Assembly (NCBI RefSeq): GCF_003287495.1
Contig: NZ_PRLE01000001.1
Location: 62,001-126,000 of the forward strand
DNA length: 64,000 nt
Reading direction: 5' to 3'
Source: Faecalibacterium prausnitzii
Lineage (GTDB): Bacteria > Bacillota > Clostridia > Oscillospirales > Ruminococcaceae
Shown here: positions 6,974 to 15,793 of the stretch, one piece after another
How positions within the stretch are numbered: position 1 is the first letter of the stretch
How the letters are laid out: each line of letters opens with the position of its first letter
The notes under the pieces: generated by a model
The model's database searches: none
The model's input: the letters and a program-made list of their open reading frames with translations, nothing else
Told to the model about the DNA's origin: nothing
Program-made: the position numbers and the translations under genes

Positions 6974-9258
6974 AAACCGTCAGCAAAGCATACCGCAAAA
7001 AAGATGCCATGCAGCTGGTAACGGGCCAGCCAGTTTACATGGACGATCTCGTTCCGGCCAACTGCCTCATCGTCAAGCTGCTCCGCTCGCCCCACGCCAA
7101 CGCGATTGTCAAGACCATCAATACGGCGGTGGCCAAAAAGGTGCCGGGCATTGAGGCGATTTTTACCTGGGAAGACGTCCCGCAGGATGCTCCCCGGTAT
7201 ACCCAGGCAGGCCAGACGTTCCCGGAGGCCAGTCCCCGTGACCGCCTGCTCATCGACCGCCATGTCCGTTTTGTGGGCGATGTCGTTGCCATTGTGGCCG
7301 GCAAAGACGAAAAATGCGTGGACAAGGCCCTCCGGCTCATCAAAGTGGAGTACGAGGTGCTGGACGCTGTTTTGGATTACCACACGGCCAAAGATAACCC
7401 CGTTCTGGTCCATCCGGAGGAAAACTGGGAGGCCCTCTGCCCGGTTGGAGCCGACAACAAACGCAACCTTTGTGCCCATGGTGAGGAGGGAGACGGCGAC
7501 ATTGAAGCTGTGCTGGCAAACAGCGATATCGTCATTGAACACACCTACCATACCAAGGCCTGCCAGCAGGCCATGATGGAAACATTCCGCACGTATTGCT
7601 CCATTGATTTGTATGGACGTCTGAACATTCTCAGCTCGACGCAGATCGTCTTCCATACCCGCCGCAATGTGGCCAATGCCCTGCATATTCCCAAATCCAT
7701 GATCCGGGTCATCAAACCCCGCGTCGGCGGCGGTTTTGGGGCCAAGCAGACCAACGTCTGCGAGGTTTACCCGGCTTTTGTGACCTGGAAGACCAAGAAA
7801 CCCTCCAAGATCATTTTCAGCCGGGTAGAAAGCCAGATCGCTTCTTCGCCCCGCCATGAGATGGAGATCCATCTCCGGCTGGGTGCTACCAAAGAGGGCA
7901 TCGTCAAAGGCATTGATATGCATACGCTCTCCAATACGGGCGCTTACGGCGAGCACGGCCCCACCACGGTGGGCCTGTCCGGCCACAAATCCATCCCGCT
8001 TTATGCCAAGGCAGAAGCATTCCGCTTTACCTATGATGTGGTCTACACCAACCACATGTCGGCGGGTGCTTACCGCGGTTACGGCGCAACGCAGGGCCTG
8101 TTTGCGGTGGAATCCGCAGTCAATGAGCTGGCGGCAAAACTCCATATGGATCCGTTTGAAATCCGCCAAAAGAACATCGTCAAAGAGGGCGACTACATGC
8201 CCGCGTACTATGGGGCCACCAACACCAGTTGCGCGCTGGACCGTTGCCTGGCCAAAGTGCATGAGATGATCCGCTGGGACGAGAAATACCCGGCCCGCGA
8301 CCTGGGCAACGGTAAAGTCCGTGCCGTCGGTATGGGCATGGCAATGCAGGGCTCTGGTATTTCCGGCATGGATGTGGGCAGTGCGACCCTCAAAGTCAAC
8401 GACGAGGGCTTCTACAGCCTCGTCATCGGTGCAGCCGATATGGGGACGGGCTGTGACACCACGCTGGCACAGATCGCAGCTGAGGTGCTGGACTGTGAGC
8501 TGGATGACATTACCGTTTTTGGTGCCGATACCGATACTTCACCTTATGATTCCGGTTCCTATGCCTCCAGTACAACGTATGTCACCGGCAAGGCTGTGGA
8601 AAAATGCGCCCTCAAGCTCCGGGAGCAGATCAGCAAGCTGGGCGCTGAGATGTTGGAATGTGCCCCGGATGAAGTGACCTTTGACGGAAGAAAAGTCTAT
8701 GTGGACGCTGCACCGGAGCGCGGCGTTTCGCTGGCGGAGATCGTGAGCGCTTCCCAGTTCGGCCACATGGTCCCGCTGGAAGTTACCGAGACCCATACCT
8801 CTCCGCTGTCGCCTCCGCCGTACATGGTGGGTGCTGCGGAAATCGAGCTGGACAAAGAGACCGGCGAAGTCAAGGTTCTGGAATTTGACGCCTGTGTGGA
8901 CTGCGGCACGCCCATCAACCCCAACCTGACCCGGGTACAGGCGGAGGGCGGTATCCTGCAGGGCATCGGCATGACCCTGACCGAGAACATTACCTATGAT
9001 GCCAAGGGATACCCGATGGAAAATTCGCTCTTCCAGTATAAGATCCCGGCCCGTGTGGATATTGGACACATCCACGTGGAGTTTGAGAACAGCTATGAGC
9101 CAAACGGCCCGTTTGGTGCGAAATCCATCGGTGAAGTTGTCATTAACACACCGCTGCCGGCAATCTCGGACGCTATTTACAACGCCATCGGCACCCGCTT
9201 CTATGAGCTGCCCATTACACCGGAGCAGGTGGCCATGGCGGCAGCGGAAAAAGAATAA
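6970..9258 (+). CDS. Molybdopterin-binding catalytic subunit of a (probably selenium-dependent) hydroxylase
   Basis: This is a 762-residue Mo subunit of the xanthine dehydrogenase family. Cofactor and active-site motifs are visible: RVGGGFGAKQ near residue 255, AGAYRGYGATQ (substrate-site Arg) near 365, GAADMGTGCDTT near 490, and GAKSIGE with the likely catalytic Glu near 722. Around residue 200 the segment QQAMMET replaces QEHFYLET of bovine xanthine oxidase, so the position of Glu802 appears to be Gln. The flanking selD, yedF, yqeB and yqeC genes mark it as a selenium-dependent molybdenum hydroxylase with a labile Se ligand. Substrate is unproven; purine is suggested by the nearby permease. 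Confidence 0.9.
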   Translation: MKTVSKAYRKKDAMQLVTGQPVYMDDLVPANCLIVKLLRSPHANAIVKTINTAVAKKVPGIEAIFTWEDVPQDAPRYTQAGQTFPEASPRDRLLIDRHVRFVGDVVAIVAGKDEKCVDKALRLIKVEYEVLDAVLDYHTAKDNPVLVHPEENWEALCPVGADNKRNLCAHGEEGDGDIEAVLANSDIVIEHTYHTKACQQAMMETFRTYCSIDLYGRLNILSSTQIVFHTRRNVANALHIPKSMIRVIKPRVGGGFGAKQTNVCEVYPAFVTWKTKKPSKIIFSRVESQIASSPRHEMEIHLRLGATKEGIVKGIDMHTLSNTGAYGEHGPTTVGLSGHKSIPLYAKAEAFRFTYDVVYTNHMSAGAYRGYGATQGLFAVESAVNELAAKLHMDPFEIRQKNIVKEGDYMPAYYGATNTSCALDRCLAKVHEMIRWDEKYPARDLGNGKVRAVGMGMAMQGSGISGMDVGSATLKVNDEGFYSLVIGAADMGTGCDTTLAQIAAEVLDCELDDITVFGADTDTSPYDSGSYASSTTYVTGKAVEKCALKLREQISKLGAEMLECAPDEVTFDGRKVYVDAAPERGVSLAEIVSASQFGHMVPLEVTETHTSPLSPPPYMVGAAEIELDKETGEVKVLEFDACVDCGTPINPNLTRVQAEGGILQGIGMTLTENITYDAKGYPMENSLFQYKIPARVDIGHIHVEFENSYEPNGPFGAKSIGEVVINTPLPAISDAIYNAIGTRFYELPITPEQVAMAAAEKE

Positions 9259-9259
9259 G

Positions 9260-9961
9260 ATGCTGGACGAAACACAATTTCCATTCTTGGCTGAGAAAGG
9301 CCATATCGTTTCACTGGTGGGCGGTGGCGGGAAAACCACCCTGCTGCACGCCATGGCGGCGCACGGTGCCCGCAAAGGCTGGCGGGTGCTGGCTTCCACT
9401 ACCACTCACATCCAACGCCCGAAAGAACCACTTTTGGCCAGGACGAACGCGGAGCTTGCAGCTCTCTGGACGAGTGGCAACTATGCGGTAGCAGGAGCCC
9501 CGGCCCCGGACAACAAACTGACACAGCCGCCGCAGCTGGAACGCTGGATGGCGCAGGCAGACGCGGTCTTTCTGGAAGCAGATGGCGCAAAGCATCTGCC
9601 CTGCAAGGCCCCGGCGGCTCATGAACCAGTGCTGCTGCCTCAAAGTGATATTGTGCTGGCAGTGGCAGGGCTCTCCGCAGTGGGAAAGCCGCTGCAGGAA
9701 GTCTGCTTCCGGCTGGAAACGGCCTGCACATTGCTGGGCGTTCCGCCGGAGACGATCCTGACGCCGGAATTGCTGGCGAAGCTGCTGGCCGATGAACAGG
9801 GCGGGCGCAAGGCTGTTGGAGCGCGCCATTTTTATGCGGTACTCAACCAGGCCGATACGCCGCAGCGCCAGGCCGCAGGCGAGAAAACCAAAGAACTGCT
9901 GCGGGCGCGGTATGGCGTCTCGGTGGTACTGACAACATTTTCGGAAAAGGAGCGTGCCTAA
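9260..9961 (+). CDS. yqeC: Selenium-dependent hydroxylase accessory ATPase-like protein YqeC
   Basis: This 233-residue protein begins with a P-loop, SLVGGGGKTTLL, near residue 20, followed by ASTTTHI and a FLEADGAKHLPCKAP segment near residue 110 typical of the YqeC family. YqeC is a marker of selenium-dependent molybdenum hydroxylase loci and is thought to act in cofactor maturation; its reaction is not established. ATG at 9260 starts directly after the Mo subunit stop (9256-9258). The gene stops at 9961, and selD begins at 9962 without a gap, so it sits in the same transcript. Confidence 0.88.
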   Translation: MLDETQFPFLAEKGHIVSLVGGGGKTTLLHAMAAHGARKGWRVLASTTTHIQRPKEPLLARTNAELAALWTSGNYAVAGAPAPDNKLTQPPQLERWMAQADAVFLEADGAKHLPCKAPAAHEPVLLPQSDIVLAVAGLSAVGKPLQEVCFRLETACTLLGVPPETILTPELLAKLLADEQGGRKAVGARHFYAVLNQADTPQRQAAGEKTKELLRARYGVSVVLTTFSEKERA

Positions 9962-11002
9962 ATGCCAGACGGAGAGAAGATCGTTTTCTGTACAGGCGGC
10001 GGCTGTACCGCAAAGCTTGGGGCAGGAGTGCTGAGCCGTATCCTGGAAAAGCTGCCCCGGGGCGAGAAAGACCCGAATCTGCTGGTCGGCTACGACAGCC
10101 GGGACGATGCCGCCGTTTATAAAATCACGGAGGATATCGCACTGGTACAGACCGTGGACTTCTTTCCGCCGATGGTAGATGACCCTTACACATTCGGGCA
10201 GATCGCGGCCGCTAACGCCCTCAGTGATGTTTATGCAATGGGCGGCGAAGTGAAGACGGCGCTGAACCTTGTCTGTTTCCCGGAGAGCATGGATCTGAAC
10301 GTTCTGGGAGAGATCCTGTGCGGCGGTGCGGAAAAAGTCGCCGAAGCGGGCGGGATCCTTGCAGGAGGGCATTCCATTGCAGACACGGGAGTCAAGTACG
10401 GCCTCTCGGTCACGGGCCTGGTAGATCCGCACCACCTCTATGCCAATGACGCCGGGCGGCCCGGAGACAAGCTCATCCTGACCAAAGCACTGGGCGTGGG
10501 GCTCATCTGTACCGCCAATCGGGTGGGGGAAGCTGCCCCGGAGCATCTGGCAGGGGCGATCCAGTCCATGACGACACTGAATAAAACGGCGGCTCAGATC
10601 AGCCGGAAATATGCTGTCCATGCCGCGACAGATGTGACGGGATTCAGCTTCCTCGGCCATCTGCACGAGATGATGGGCGGGAAACTTGCCTGCCGGGTGG
10701 ATGCCCGGCGGGTCCCGGTTTTGCTGGGTGCATGGGAAGCGGCCGATGCTTTCCTGTACACAGCGGCGGGCCAGCGCAACCGCAATCACACCGGGCCCTT
10801 TGTCCGGTTTGAGAATGTGCCGTTTGCGATGGAAGAAATTTTATTTGACCCACAGACTTCCGGCGGTTTGCTGCTGGCTGTGGCACCGCAGGATGCCGAT
10901 GCACTGGAAGCTGAACTGAAAGAGGTTGGTCTGCCTGCAGCCATTGTAGGCAAAATTTTGGAAAAAGAAGAGAAACAGCCGGAAATCACGGTTATATTCT
11001 GA
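9962..11002 (+). CDS. selD: Selenide, water dikinase (selenophosphate synthetase)
   Basis: SelD makes selenophosphate from selenide and ATP. The 346-residue product has an AIR-synthase-like fold. Its glycine-rich N-terminal loop, CTGGGCTAK, provides Cys15 and Lys18 where E. coli SelD has Cys17 and Lys20; the second Cys of the E. coli motif is Ala here. Downstream segments [20 protein letters not shown] and FDPQTSGG are typical. The active residue is Cys, not selenocysteine. No selA or selB lies in the window, so selenophosphate may serve the hydroxylase cofactor ('orphan SelD' trait) rather than selenoproteins. Co-transcribed with yqeC and yedF. Confidence 0.95.
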   Translation: MPDGEKIVFCTGGGCTAKLGAGVLSRILEKLPRGEKDPNLLVGYDSRDDAAVYKITEDIALVQTVDFFPPMVDDPYTFGQIAAANALSDVYAMGGEVKTALNLVCFPESMDLNVLGEILCGGAEKVAEAGGILAGGHSIADTGVKYGLSVTGLVDPHHLYANDAGRPGDKLILTKALGVGLICTANRVGEAAPEHLAGAIQSMTTLNKTAAQISRKYAVHAATDVTGFSFLGHLHEMMGGKLACRVDARRVPVLLGAWEAADAFLYTAAGQRNRNHTGPFVRFENVPFAMEEILFDPQTSGGLLLAVAPQDADALEAELKEVGLPAAIVGKILEKEEKQPEITVIF

Positions 11003-11020
11003 TATTAGGGGGGAACACTT

Positions 11021-11626
11021 ATGGTAAAAGTAGACGCGCGCGGGGATGCCTGCCCGCTGCCCGTTGTCAAGGCGAAAAAGGCCATTGCAGAGCTGAATGG
11101 AGCCGGTGAGGTGGAAATTCTGGTCGATAATGAGATCGCAGTCCAGAACCTGACCAAAATGGCCCAGCAGAAAGGCCTTGTTTACAGTGCTGAGAAGCTG
11201 GCAGAACGGGAGTATTCGGTCCGCTTTACGGTTGGTAAAGCGGTACCGGAGCGTGAGGAAAAAACAGAAGCCTGTGCACCGGATACCCGTACCGATACAG
11301 TGGTTGTCATCGCCTCGGATCAGATGGGCGAGGGGGCCGAGGAACTGGGCAAAACCCTGCTCAAAGCCTTTGTGTTCTCGCTCACCCAGCAGGATAAACT
11401 GCCCAAGACGATACTGCTCTATAACGGCGGCGCATACCTGACTTGTGAGGGTTCGCCCATGCTGGAAGACCTCAAGGCACTGGAGGCCGAGGGCGTGGAG
11501 ATTCTGACCTGCGGCACCTGCCTGAATTTCTACGGCCTGACGGAAAAGCTTGCGGTGGGCGGTGTGACCAACATGTATGTCATTGCCGAAAAGATGCTTG
11601 GCGCCGGGAACGTGGTCAAGCCGTGA
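11021..11626 (+). CDS. yedF: Sulfurtransferase-like selenium metabolism protein YedF
   Basis: This 201-residue two-domain protein has an N-terminal TusA-like domain with the CPLP motif (Cys11) and a C-terminal DsrE-like domain from about residue 85, with LYNGGAYLTCEGS and CGTCLNFYGL. The family occurs in genomes with SelD and is thought to handle selenium or sulfur as persulfide-type species; the exact chemistry is unknown. RBS GGGGGGAA precedes the ATG. Its stop overlaps the GTG start of the cysteine desulfurase gene (GTGA), implying tight coupling and a likely donor-acceptor relationship. Confidence 0.9.
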   Translation: MVKVDARGDACPLPVVKAKKAIAELNGAGEVEILVDNEIAVQNLTKMAQQKGLVYSAEKLAEREYSVRFTVGKAVPEREEKTEACAPDTRTDTVVVIASDQMGEGAEELGKTLLKAFVFSLTQQDKLPKTILLYNGGAYLTCEGSPMLEDLKALEAEGVEILTCGTCLNFYGLTEKLAVGGVTNMYVIAEKMLGAGNVVKP

Positions 11627-12762
11627 TTTATCTGGACAATGCCGCGACGACTCTTCATAAACCGCCGCAGGTAGGGCAGGCTATGCTGGAAGCTCTGCAG
11701 ACAGCGGGCAACCCGGGCCGCGGAGCACACGAGCCGACTCTCCATGCGGCACGGCTGGTCTATGGAACGCGGGAGGCACTGGCAGAACTATTCCATGCCG
11801 AAAGTCCCGCCTGTATTGCCTTTGCTTCCAATGCGACGCAGGCCCTCAATACGGCGATCAACGGTTTGATCCGCCCGGGCGACCATGTCATTACAACGGT
11901 GTGTGAGCACAATTCAGTCCTCCGCCCGCTGTACCGTTTGCGGCAGCAGGGGGCAGAATTAAGCTTTCTGGGAGTCGATGCCCGCGGTGTGCTGCAGTGC
12001 GACCAGTTGGAAACGCTGCTGCGCCCCAATACCAAGGCGATCGTAGTCACCCATGCTTCCAATGTGACCGGAAATAGAACCGATCTGGCGCGGGTATCTA
12101 CCTTTGCCAAAAGGCATGGACTCTTGTTCATCGTAGATGCCGCGCAGACGGCGGGAGTCCACTCCATTGATGTGCAGGCGCTCGGCATGGACGTGCTCTG
12201 CTTTACCGGTCACAAAGGCCTGCTGGGCCCGCAGGGTACGGGCGGTTTCTATGTCCGCCCGGGGCTGCGGATCGCACCGCTGGTGGTGGGCGGAAGCGGG
12301 GTTCACAGCTTTGACGAAAACCATCCGGCCGAAATGCCAACGGCGCTGGAAGCCGGGACGCTCAACGTTCCGGGTATTGCGGGTCTGGGCGCTGGGGTGC
12401 GGTGGATTCTGGAGCAGGGAGTGGAACTGCTTCATGCCCGGGAAACCGCGCTGGCCTGCCTGTTTTATGAGCAGGTGCGCAGCCTGCCCGATGTAACGCT
12501 TTATGGCGATTTTGCAGCACAGGAGCGTGCGCCCATTGTCTCGCTGAATCTGGCTGGAGAAGACTCCGCCCGGGTGGCAGACATTCTATGGGAAGATTAC
12601 GGCATCTGCGTGCGGGCCGGTGCGCACTGTGCTCCGTTGATGCACAAGGTATTGGGGACCGTAGAGCAGGGTGTGGTGCGGTTCAGCTTTTCACACACGA
12701 ACACCGAGCAGGAAGTGCTGCAGGCCGCAGCTGCGGTCCGCCAGCTGGCGCAGGAGGAATAA
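11623..12762 (+). CDS. Class V aminotransferase / cysteine desulfurase family protein (CsdB-like)
   Basis: This 379-residue PLP enzyme starts with GTG at 11623 overlapping yedF by 4 nt. The N-terminal YLDNAATT is the standard NifS/SufS opening, the PLP Lys lies in FTGHKGLLGPQG near residue 200, and a C-terminal Cys in VRAGAHCAPL near residue 335 is the probable persulfide nucleophile. The family releases sulfur from cysteine or selenium from selenocysteine. Between yedF and DUF3343 it probably supplies selenide or persulfide for the hydroxylase cofactor rather than general Fe-S assembly; this is inference from context. Confidence 0.9.
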   Translation: MIYLDNAATTLHKPPQVGQAMLEALQTAGNPGRGAHEPTLHAARLVYGTREALAELFHAESPACIAFASNATQALNTAINGLIRPGDHVITTVCEHNSVLRPLYRLRQQGAELSFLGVDARGVLQCDQLETLLRPNTKAIVVTHASNVTGNRTDLARVSTFAKRHGLLFIVDAAQTAGVHSIDVQALGMDVLCFTGHKGLLGPQGTGGFYVRPGLRIAPLVVGGSGVHSFDENHPAEMPTALEAGTLNVPGIAGLGAGVRWILEQGVELLHARETALACLFYEQVRSLPDVTLYGDFAAQERAPIVSLNLAGEDSARVADILWEDYGICVRAGAHCAPLMHKVLGTVEQGVVRFSFSHTNTEQEVLQAAAAVRQLAQEE

Positions 12763-12763
12763 G

Positions 12764-12994
12764 ATGCGTGCAAAACGGCCTTATATCGTCCTTTCATTCC
12801 ATGCGACCGTGGAAGCCATGGCTTGGGAAAAGCACTGCACGGAAGCCAATATCCCGGGCCGTTTGATTCCGCTGCCACGGGAGCTCTCGGCAGGGTGCGG
12901 CCTTGCGTGGCGGATGCTGCCGGGGGACTGGCAGCAGTGGCAGTCAAAGCTTGACCGAAATGCCTTTGATGCAATTGCAACGGTAGAACAATAA
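12764..12994 (+). CDS. DUF3343 small protein, putative Se/S carrier
   Basis: This 76-residue protein starts at ATG 12764, one base after the desulfurase stop, with GGAGG upstream. It opens with RPYIVLSFHATVEAMAWEK and contains a PRELSAGCGLAWR segment; the Cys in SAGCG is the DUF3343 hallmark. The family is small, often adjacent to yedF and the desulfurase, and is suspected to carry sulfur or selenium. It is likely a partner of those two genes here. Function is not proven. Confidence 0.8.
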   Translation: MRAKRPYIVLSFHATVEAMAWEKHCTEANIPGRLIPLPRELSAGCGLAWRMLPGDWQQWQSKLDRNAFDAIATVEQ

Positions 12995-13011
12995 ACACAA
13001 GGAGAAACCAG

Positions 13012-14067
13012 ATGGAACACCGCACATTTTTGGATGCGCTCGACGCCCAAAAAGATGCACAGGATTTTTTGCTGGCCACGGTTCTGGAGGGCCAGCAACA
13101 GGGGACCGCATTGCTGCTCTGCGATGGACAAGTGGCATGGACGTCCGCACCGGAAACGCTTCTAACCCAAAATCTTTCTGCATTGAAAAAATGCACGACT
13201 TCCGGCGTGTTTACGCTGGGAGATACGCGCGTTTTTGCCGAGCGTTTTGGTGCCGGGGCACGTTTGGTCATCTGCGGAGGCGGACATGTAGCAGCGGCGG
13301 CGGTCCGGCTGGCAAAGCTGCTGGATCTGCCCGTTACCGGGCTGGAAGATCGTCCGGAATATGCAGATGCACTGCGGGAAACAGGGGCGGATCGAGTGCT
13401 CTGCGCGCCATTTGAAACATCTCTGGCGCAGATACCGGGCAGTGCAGAGACATACTTTTGTGTGCTGACCCGTGCCCATGCGTATGACGTCACCTGCCTG
13501 AAGCAGATCTTGCAAAAACCGGCGGCCTATGTGGGCATGATGGGCAGCCGGGGACGTTCGGAACTGGTGCGCCGCCAGCTGGCAGAGGCAGGCCTGGACC
13601 CGGCACGGGTAGCGCGGCTCCATGCCCCCATCGGCCTTGCCATCGGGGCAAAAACGGCGCAGGAGATCGCGCTGTCCATTTTGGCGCAGATCGTGGAGAT
13701 CAAAAGCCATCGCCAACTGACAGAGGGGTTTACGCCAGAAATCCGGGCAGCCTGGGCACAGTGCCGTCAGGAGCAAACGGATGCTGTGCTGGCAACCATC
13801 GTTTCCCGCCACGGCTCCATGCCCCGAGAGGTGGGCACCAAGATGCTCATTCTCCCGGATGGCAGTACGGCGGGCAGCGTGGGCGGCGGCATTATGGAAT
13901 ACCGTGCCCGGCAGCTGGCAGGAAAAATGCTGGCAGGTACGGAAGCTCCGCAGCAGCTGGCGTCGTTTGCCACGGGACTGGAAGACGATGAGAAAGCGCT
14001 GGCAGCCTGCGGCGGCTCGATGGAACTTTTCTTACAGGTTTTAGCGGGAGGCACAGAGGCAAAATGA
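13012..14067 (+). CDS. XdhC/CoxI-family molybdenum hydroxylase maturation protein
   Basis: XdhC-type proteins bind molybdenum cofactor and promote its sulfuration or insertion. In this 351-residue protein the Rossmann-like domain comes first: RLVICGGGHVAAAAVRLAKL near residue 85, then VGMMGSRGRSELV near 175. The CoxI-type domain comes last, with VLATIVSRHGSMPREVGTKM near 260 and GSVGGGIMEY near 290. That order is the reverse of classical XdhC. ATG 13012 follows AGGAGAAACCAG. Its stop overlaps the yqeB start in ATGA. Context ties it to the selenium-dependent enzyme. Confidence 0.85.
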   Translation: MEHRTFLDALDAQKDAQDFLLATVLEGQQQGTALLLCDGQVAWTSAPETLLTQNLSALKKCTTSGVFTLGDTRVFAERFGAGARLVICGGGHVAAAAVRLAKLLDLPVTGLEDRPEYADALRETGADRVLCAPFETSLAQIPGSAETYFCVLTRAHAYDVTCLKQILQKPAAYVGMMGSRGRSELVRRQLAEAGLDPARVARLHAPIGLAIGAKTAQEIALSILAQIVEIKSHRQLTEGFTPEIRAAWAQCRQEQTDAVLATIVSRHGSMPREVGTKMLILPDGSTAGSVGGGIMEYRARQLAGKMLAGTEAPQQLASFATGLEDDEKALAACGGSMELFLQVLAGGTEAK

Positions 14068-14879
14068 AACGAGATTCCCTGATTATCGTGCGGGGCGGCG
14101 GCGACCTTGCCACGGGCACCATCCACCGGCTGTGGTCCGCTGGCCTGCGGGTTCTGGTACTGGAAACCGAGCATCCCGCCGCCATCCGTCGGCAGGTCTC
14201 TCTCTGTGAGGCGGTTTACGAGGGCGAGACGACGGTGGAGGGGCTGCGTGCTGTCCGCATTTCCAAACAGGAAGAGGCGGAGGCTGTCTGGGCACAGAAT
14301 GCGGTCCCTGTTTTGATCGACCCCAAAGGGGAGAGCATCCGCACTTTAAAACCGGACGTGGTAGTGGATGCGATTCTCGCCAAGAAAAACCTTGGCACTA
14401 CCCGTGAAATGGCTTCGCTGACCATTGCCCTTGGCCCGGGCTTTACAGCCGGGCAGGATGTGGACGTGGTGGTGGAGACCAAACGCGGCCACAAGCTGGG
14501 CCGGATCATCCGGGAGGGCGCGGCGACCCCCAACACTGGCGTTCCGGGTGTCATTGGCGGCTATGCCGCCGAGCGGGTGCTCCATTCGTCGGCACAGGGT
14601 ATTTTCCGCGACCTGCACGCCATCGGTGATTTTGTCGAGGCCGGGGAGGCCATTGCCAAGGTGGAAACACCGGCGGGCGAAGAAGTGCTTGTAAAAACGC
14701 AGATCGCGGGGATCCTGCGCGGCCTGCTGCGGGACGGTTACCCTGTGGTTCCGGGTTTCAAAGTGGCAGATGTGGACCCGCGCAAAACAGAACTGGAAAA
14801 CTGTTTCCTCATCTCGGATAAAGCTCGCTGCATTGCGGGCAGTGTGCTGGAGCTTGTAGTTGCGCAGCTCTGGAAATAA
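14064..14879 (+). CDS. yqeB: Selenium-dependent molybdenum hydroxylase system protein YqeB (EF2563 family)
   Basis: This 271-residue YqeB protein is a marker for the selenium-dependent molybdenum hydroxylase trait. It opens with IIVRGGGDLATGTIHRLW, a Rossmann-type nucleotide loop. A central PDVVVDAILAKKNLGT and a later ALGPGFTAGQDVDVV segment are family-typical. The C-terminal third has a biotinyl/HlyD-like GDFVEAGEAIAKVETPAGE stretch. Its role is probably in selenium insertion or cofactor maturation but is not established. It is the last gene of the operon; a strong terminator follows 12 nt after the stop. Confidence 0.9.
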   Translation: MKRDSLIIVRGGGDLATGTIHRLWSAGLRVLVLETEHPAAIRRQVSLCEAVYEGETTVEGLRAVRISKQEEAEAVWAQNAVPVLIDPKGESIRTLKPDVVVDAILAKKNLGTTREMASLTIALGPGFTAGQDVDVVVETKRGHKLGRIIREGAATPNTGVPGVIGGYAAERVLHSSAQGIFRDLHAIGDFVEAGEAIAKVETPAGEEVLVKTQIAGILRGLLRDGYPVVPGFKVADVDPRKTELENCFLISDKARCIAGSVLELVVAQLWK

Positions 14880-14890
14880 GAGAATCAATC

Positions 14891-14926
14891 AAAAGGCCCT
14901 GCTCCGTAGTTGGAACAGGGCCTTTT
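14891..14926. terminator. Bidirectional terminator between yqeB and the RmlD-like gene
   Basis: A near-perfect stem, AAAAGGCCCTG with CAGGGCCTTTT, extends through CTCC/GGAA pairing with flanking T on one strand and A on the other. It ends the plus-strand selenium operon and the minus-strand azl unit. Confidence 0.88.
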
Positions 14927-14934
14927 ATGCGCTG

Positions 14935-15780
14935 TCATTCAAAATGACCGAAACCGTAATCATCGAGACACTGTTGGAATGCCTGAATGGTAGAATCAAA
15001 CCGGATGCCAAAATCTTTCAACTTTTCGCCGCTCATGGCAAGGTTTCGCTCCCAATGGTCTTTTTCAAGCGGGACTTCCACCCCCAGAAGCCGGGCGAAG
15101 CGGGAAACAGTCTCAAACATGTCGCAGTCGTTTCCACTGCCAAAATTGTAAACACCACCGGGCAGCTCCATGGCCGGGATGAGTTTGTCAATGACTTCCC
15201 GTACATAGCTGACGCCGCGGAAATCCTGTTCTGAAAAATGCAAGGCAGTGCCTGTTTTGGCGGCACTCAGCAGGTTTAGCGGCAGGTTGCCCCGGATAGG
15301 GAGCCGATAGCCCGGGAAATCATACATCCAGGCTGCCCGCAGCAATACGGCGTCCGAGGTGATGGCAAGCACCCGCTGCTCGGCTTCCAGCTTGTGGCAG
15401 CCATAGACATTGGCCGGGGCAAGAGAAAGCGTTTCGGGCAGAGGGCCGCTTCTCTTACAGCCAGCGTATACCTGATCGGAGCTGAACGCCAGCAGCTTTG
15501 CTCCGGTTTCAGCAGCCGCTTTTGCAATCCATTCGGGCAGCAGGACATTCGCCCGGAGTGATTCTTCCGGATGGCTGGCACAATAGGCTGTATTGGAAAG
15601 AGCTGCGGTATGGACGATGACGTCCGGCTTTTCCCGGGCAATCAGAGCACGCACAGCGGCTTCATCAGAATCGGCGGAAAATCCATGGGGAAACGCGCAG
15701 AGCTCGTACCTCTCACGCCACTGGTCGAGGATACGAGCCCCTACAAAACCACCGGCACCCGTTACCAAAATCTTCCTCAT
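14935..15780 (-). CDS. RmlD-like NAD(P)-dependent sugar nucleotide reductase/epimerase (SDR family)
   Basis: This 281-residue short-chain dehydrogenase-type protein starts MRKILVTGAGGFVG, a dinucleotide-binding loop. It has SSDQVYAG and a Tyr-x-x-x-Lys catalytic pair in VYGCHKLEAEQ near residue 140, as in dTDP-4-dehydrorhamnose reductase. ATG at 15780 was chosen because AAAGGGA lies upstream and the glycine loop starts there. It is the third gene after azlC and azlD with a 13-nt gap. No other sugar genes are near, so its substrate is unknown and the link to the transporter is unexplained. Confidence 0.75.
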   Translation of the reverse strand: MRKILVTGAGGFVGARILDQWRERYELCAFPHGFSADSDEAAVRALIAREKPDVIVHTAALSNTAYCASHPEESLRANVLLPEWIAKAAAETGAKLLAFSSDQVYAGCKRSGPLPETLSLAPANVYGCHKLEAEQRVLAITSDAVLLRAAWMYDFPGYRLPIRGNLPLNLLSAAKTGTALHFSEQDFRGVSYVREVIDKLIPAMELPGGVYNFGSGNDCDMFETVSRFARLLGVEVPLEKDHWERNLAMSGEKLKDFGIRFDSTIQAFQQCLDDYGFGHFE

Positions 15781-15793
15781 ACAGAGTTTCCCT

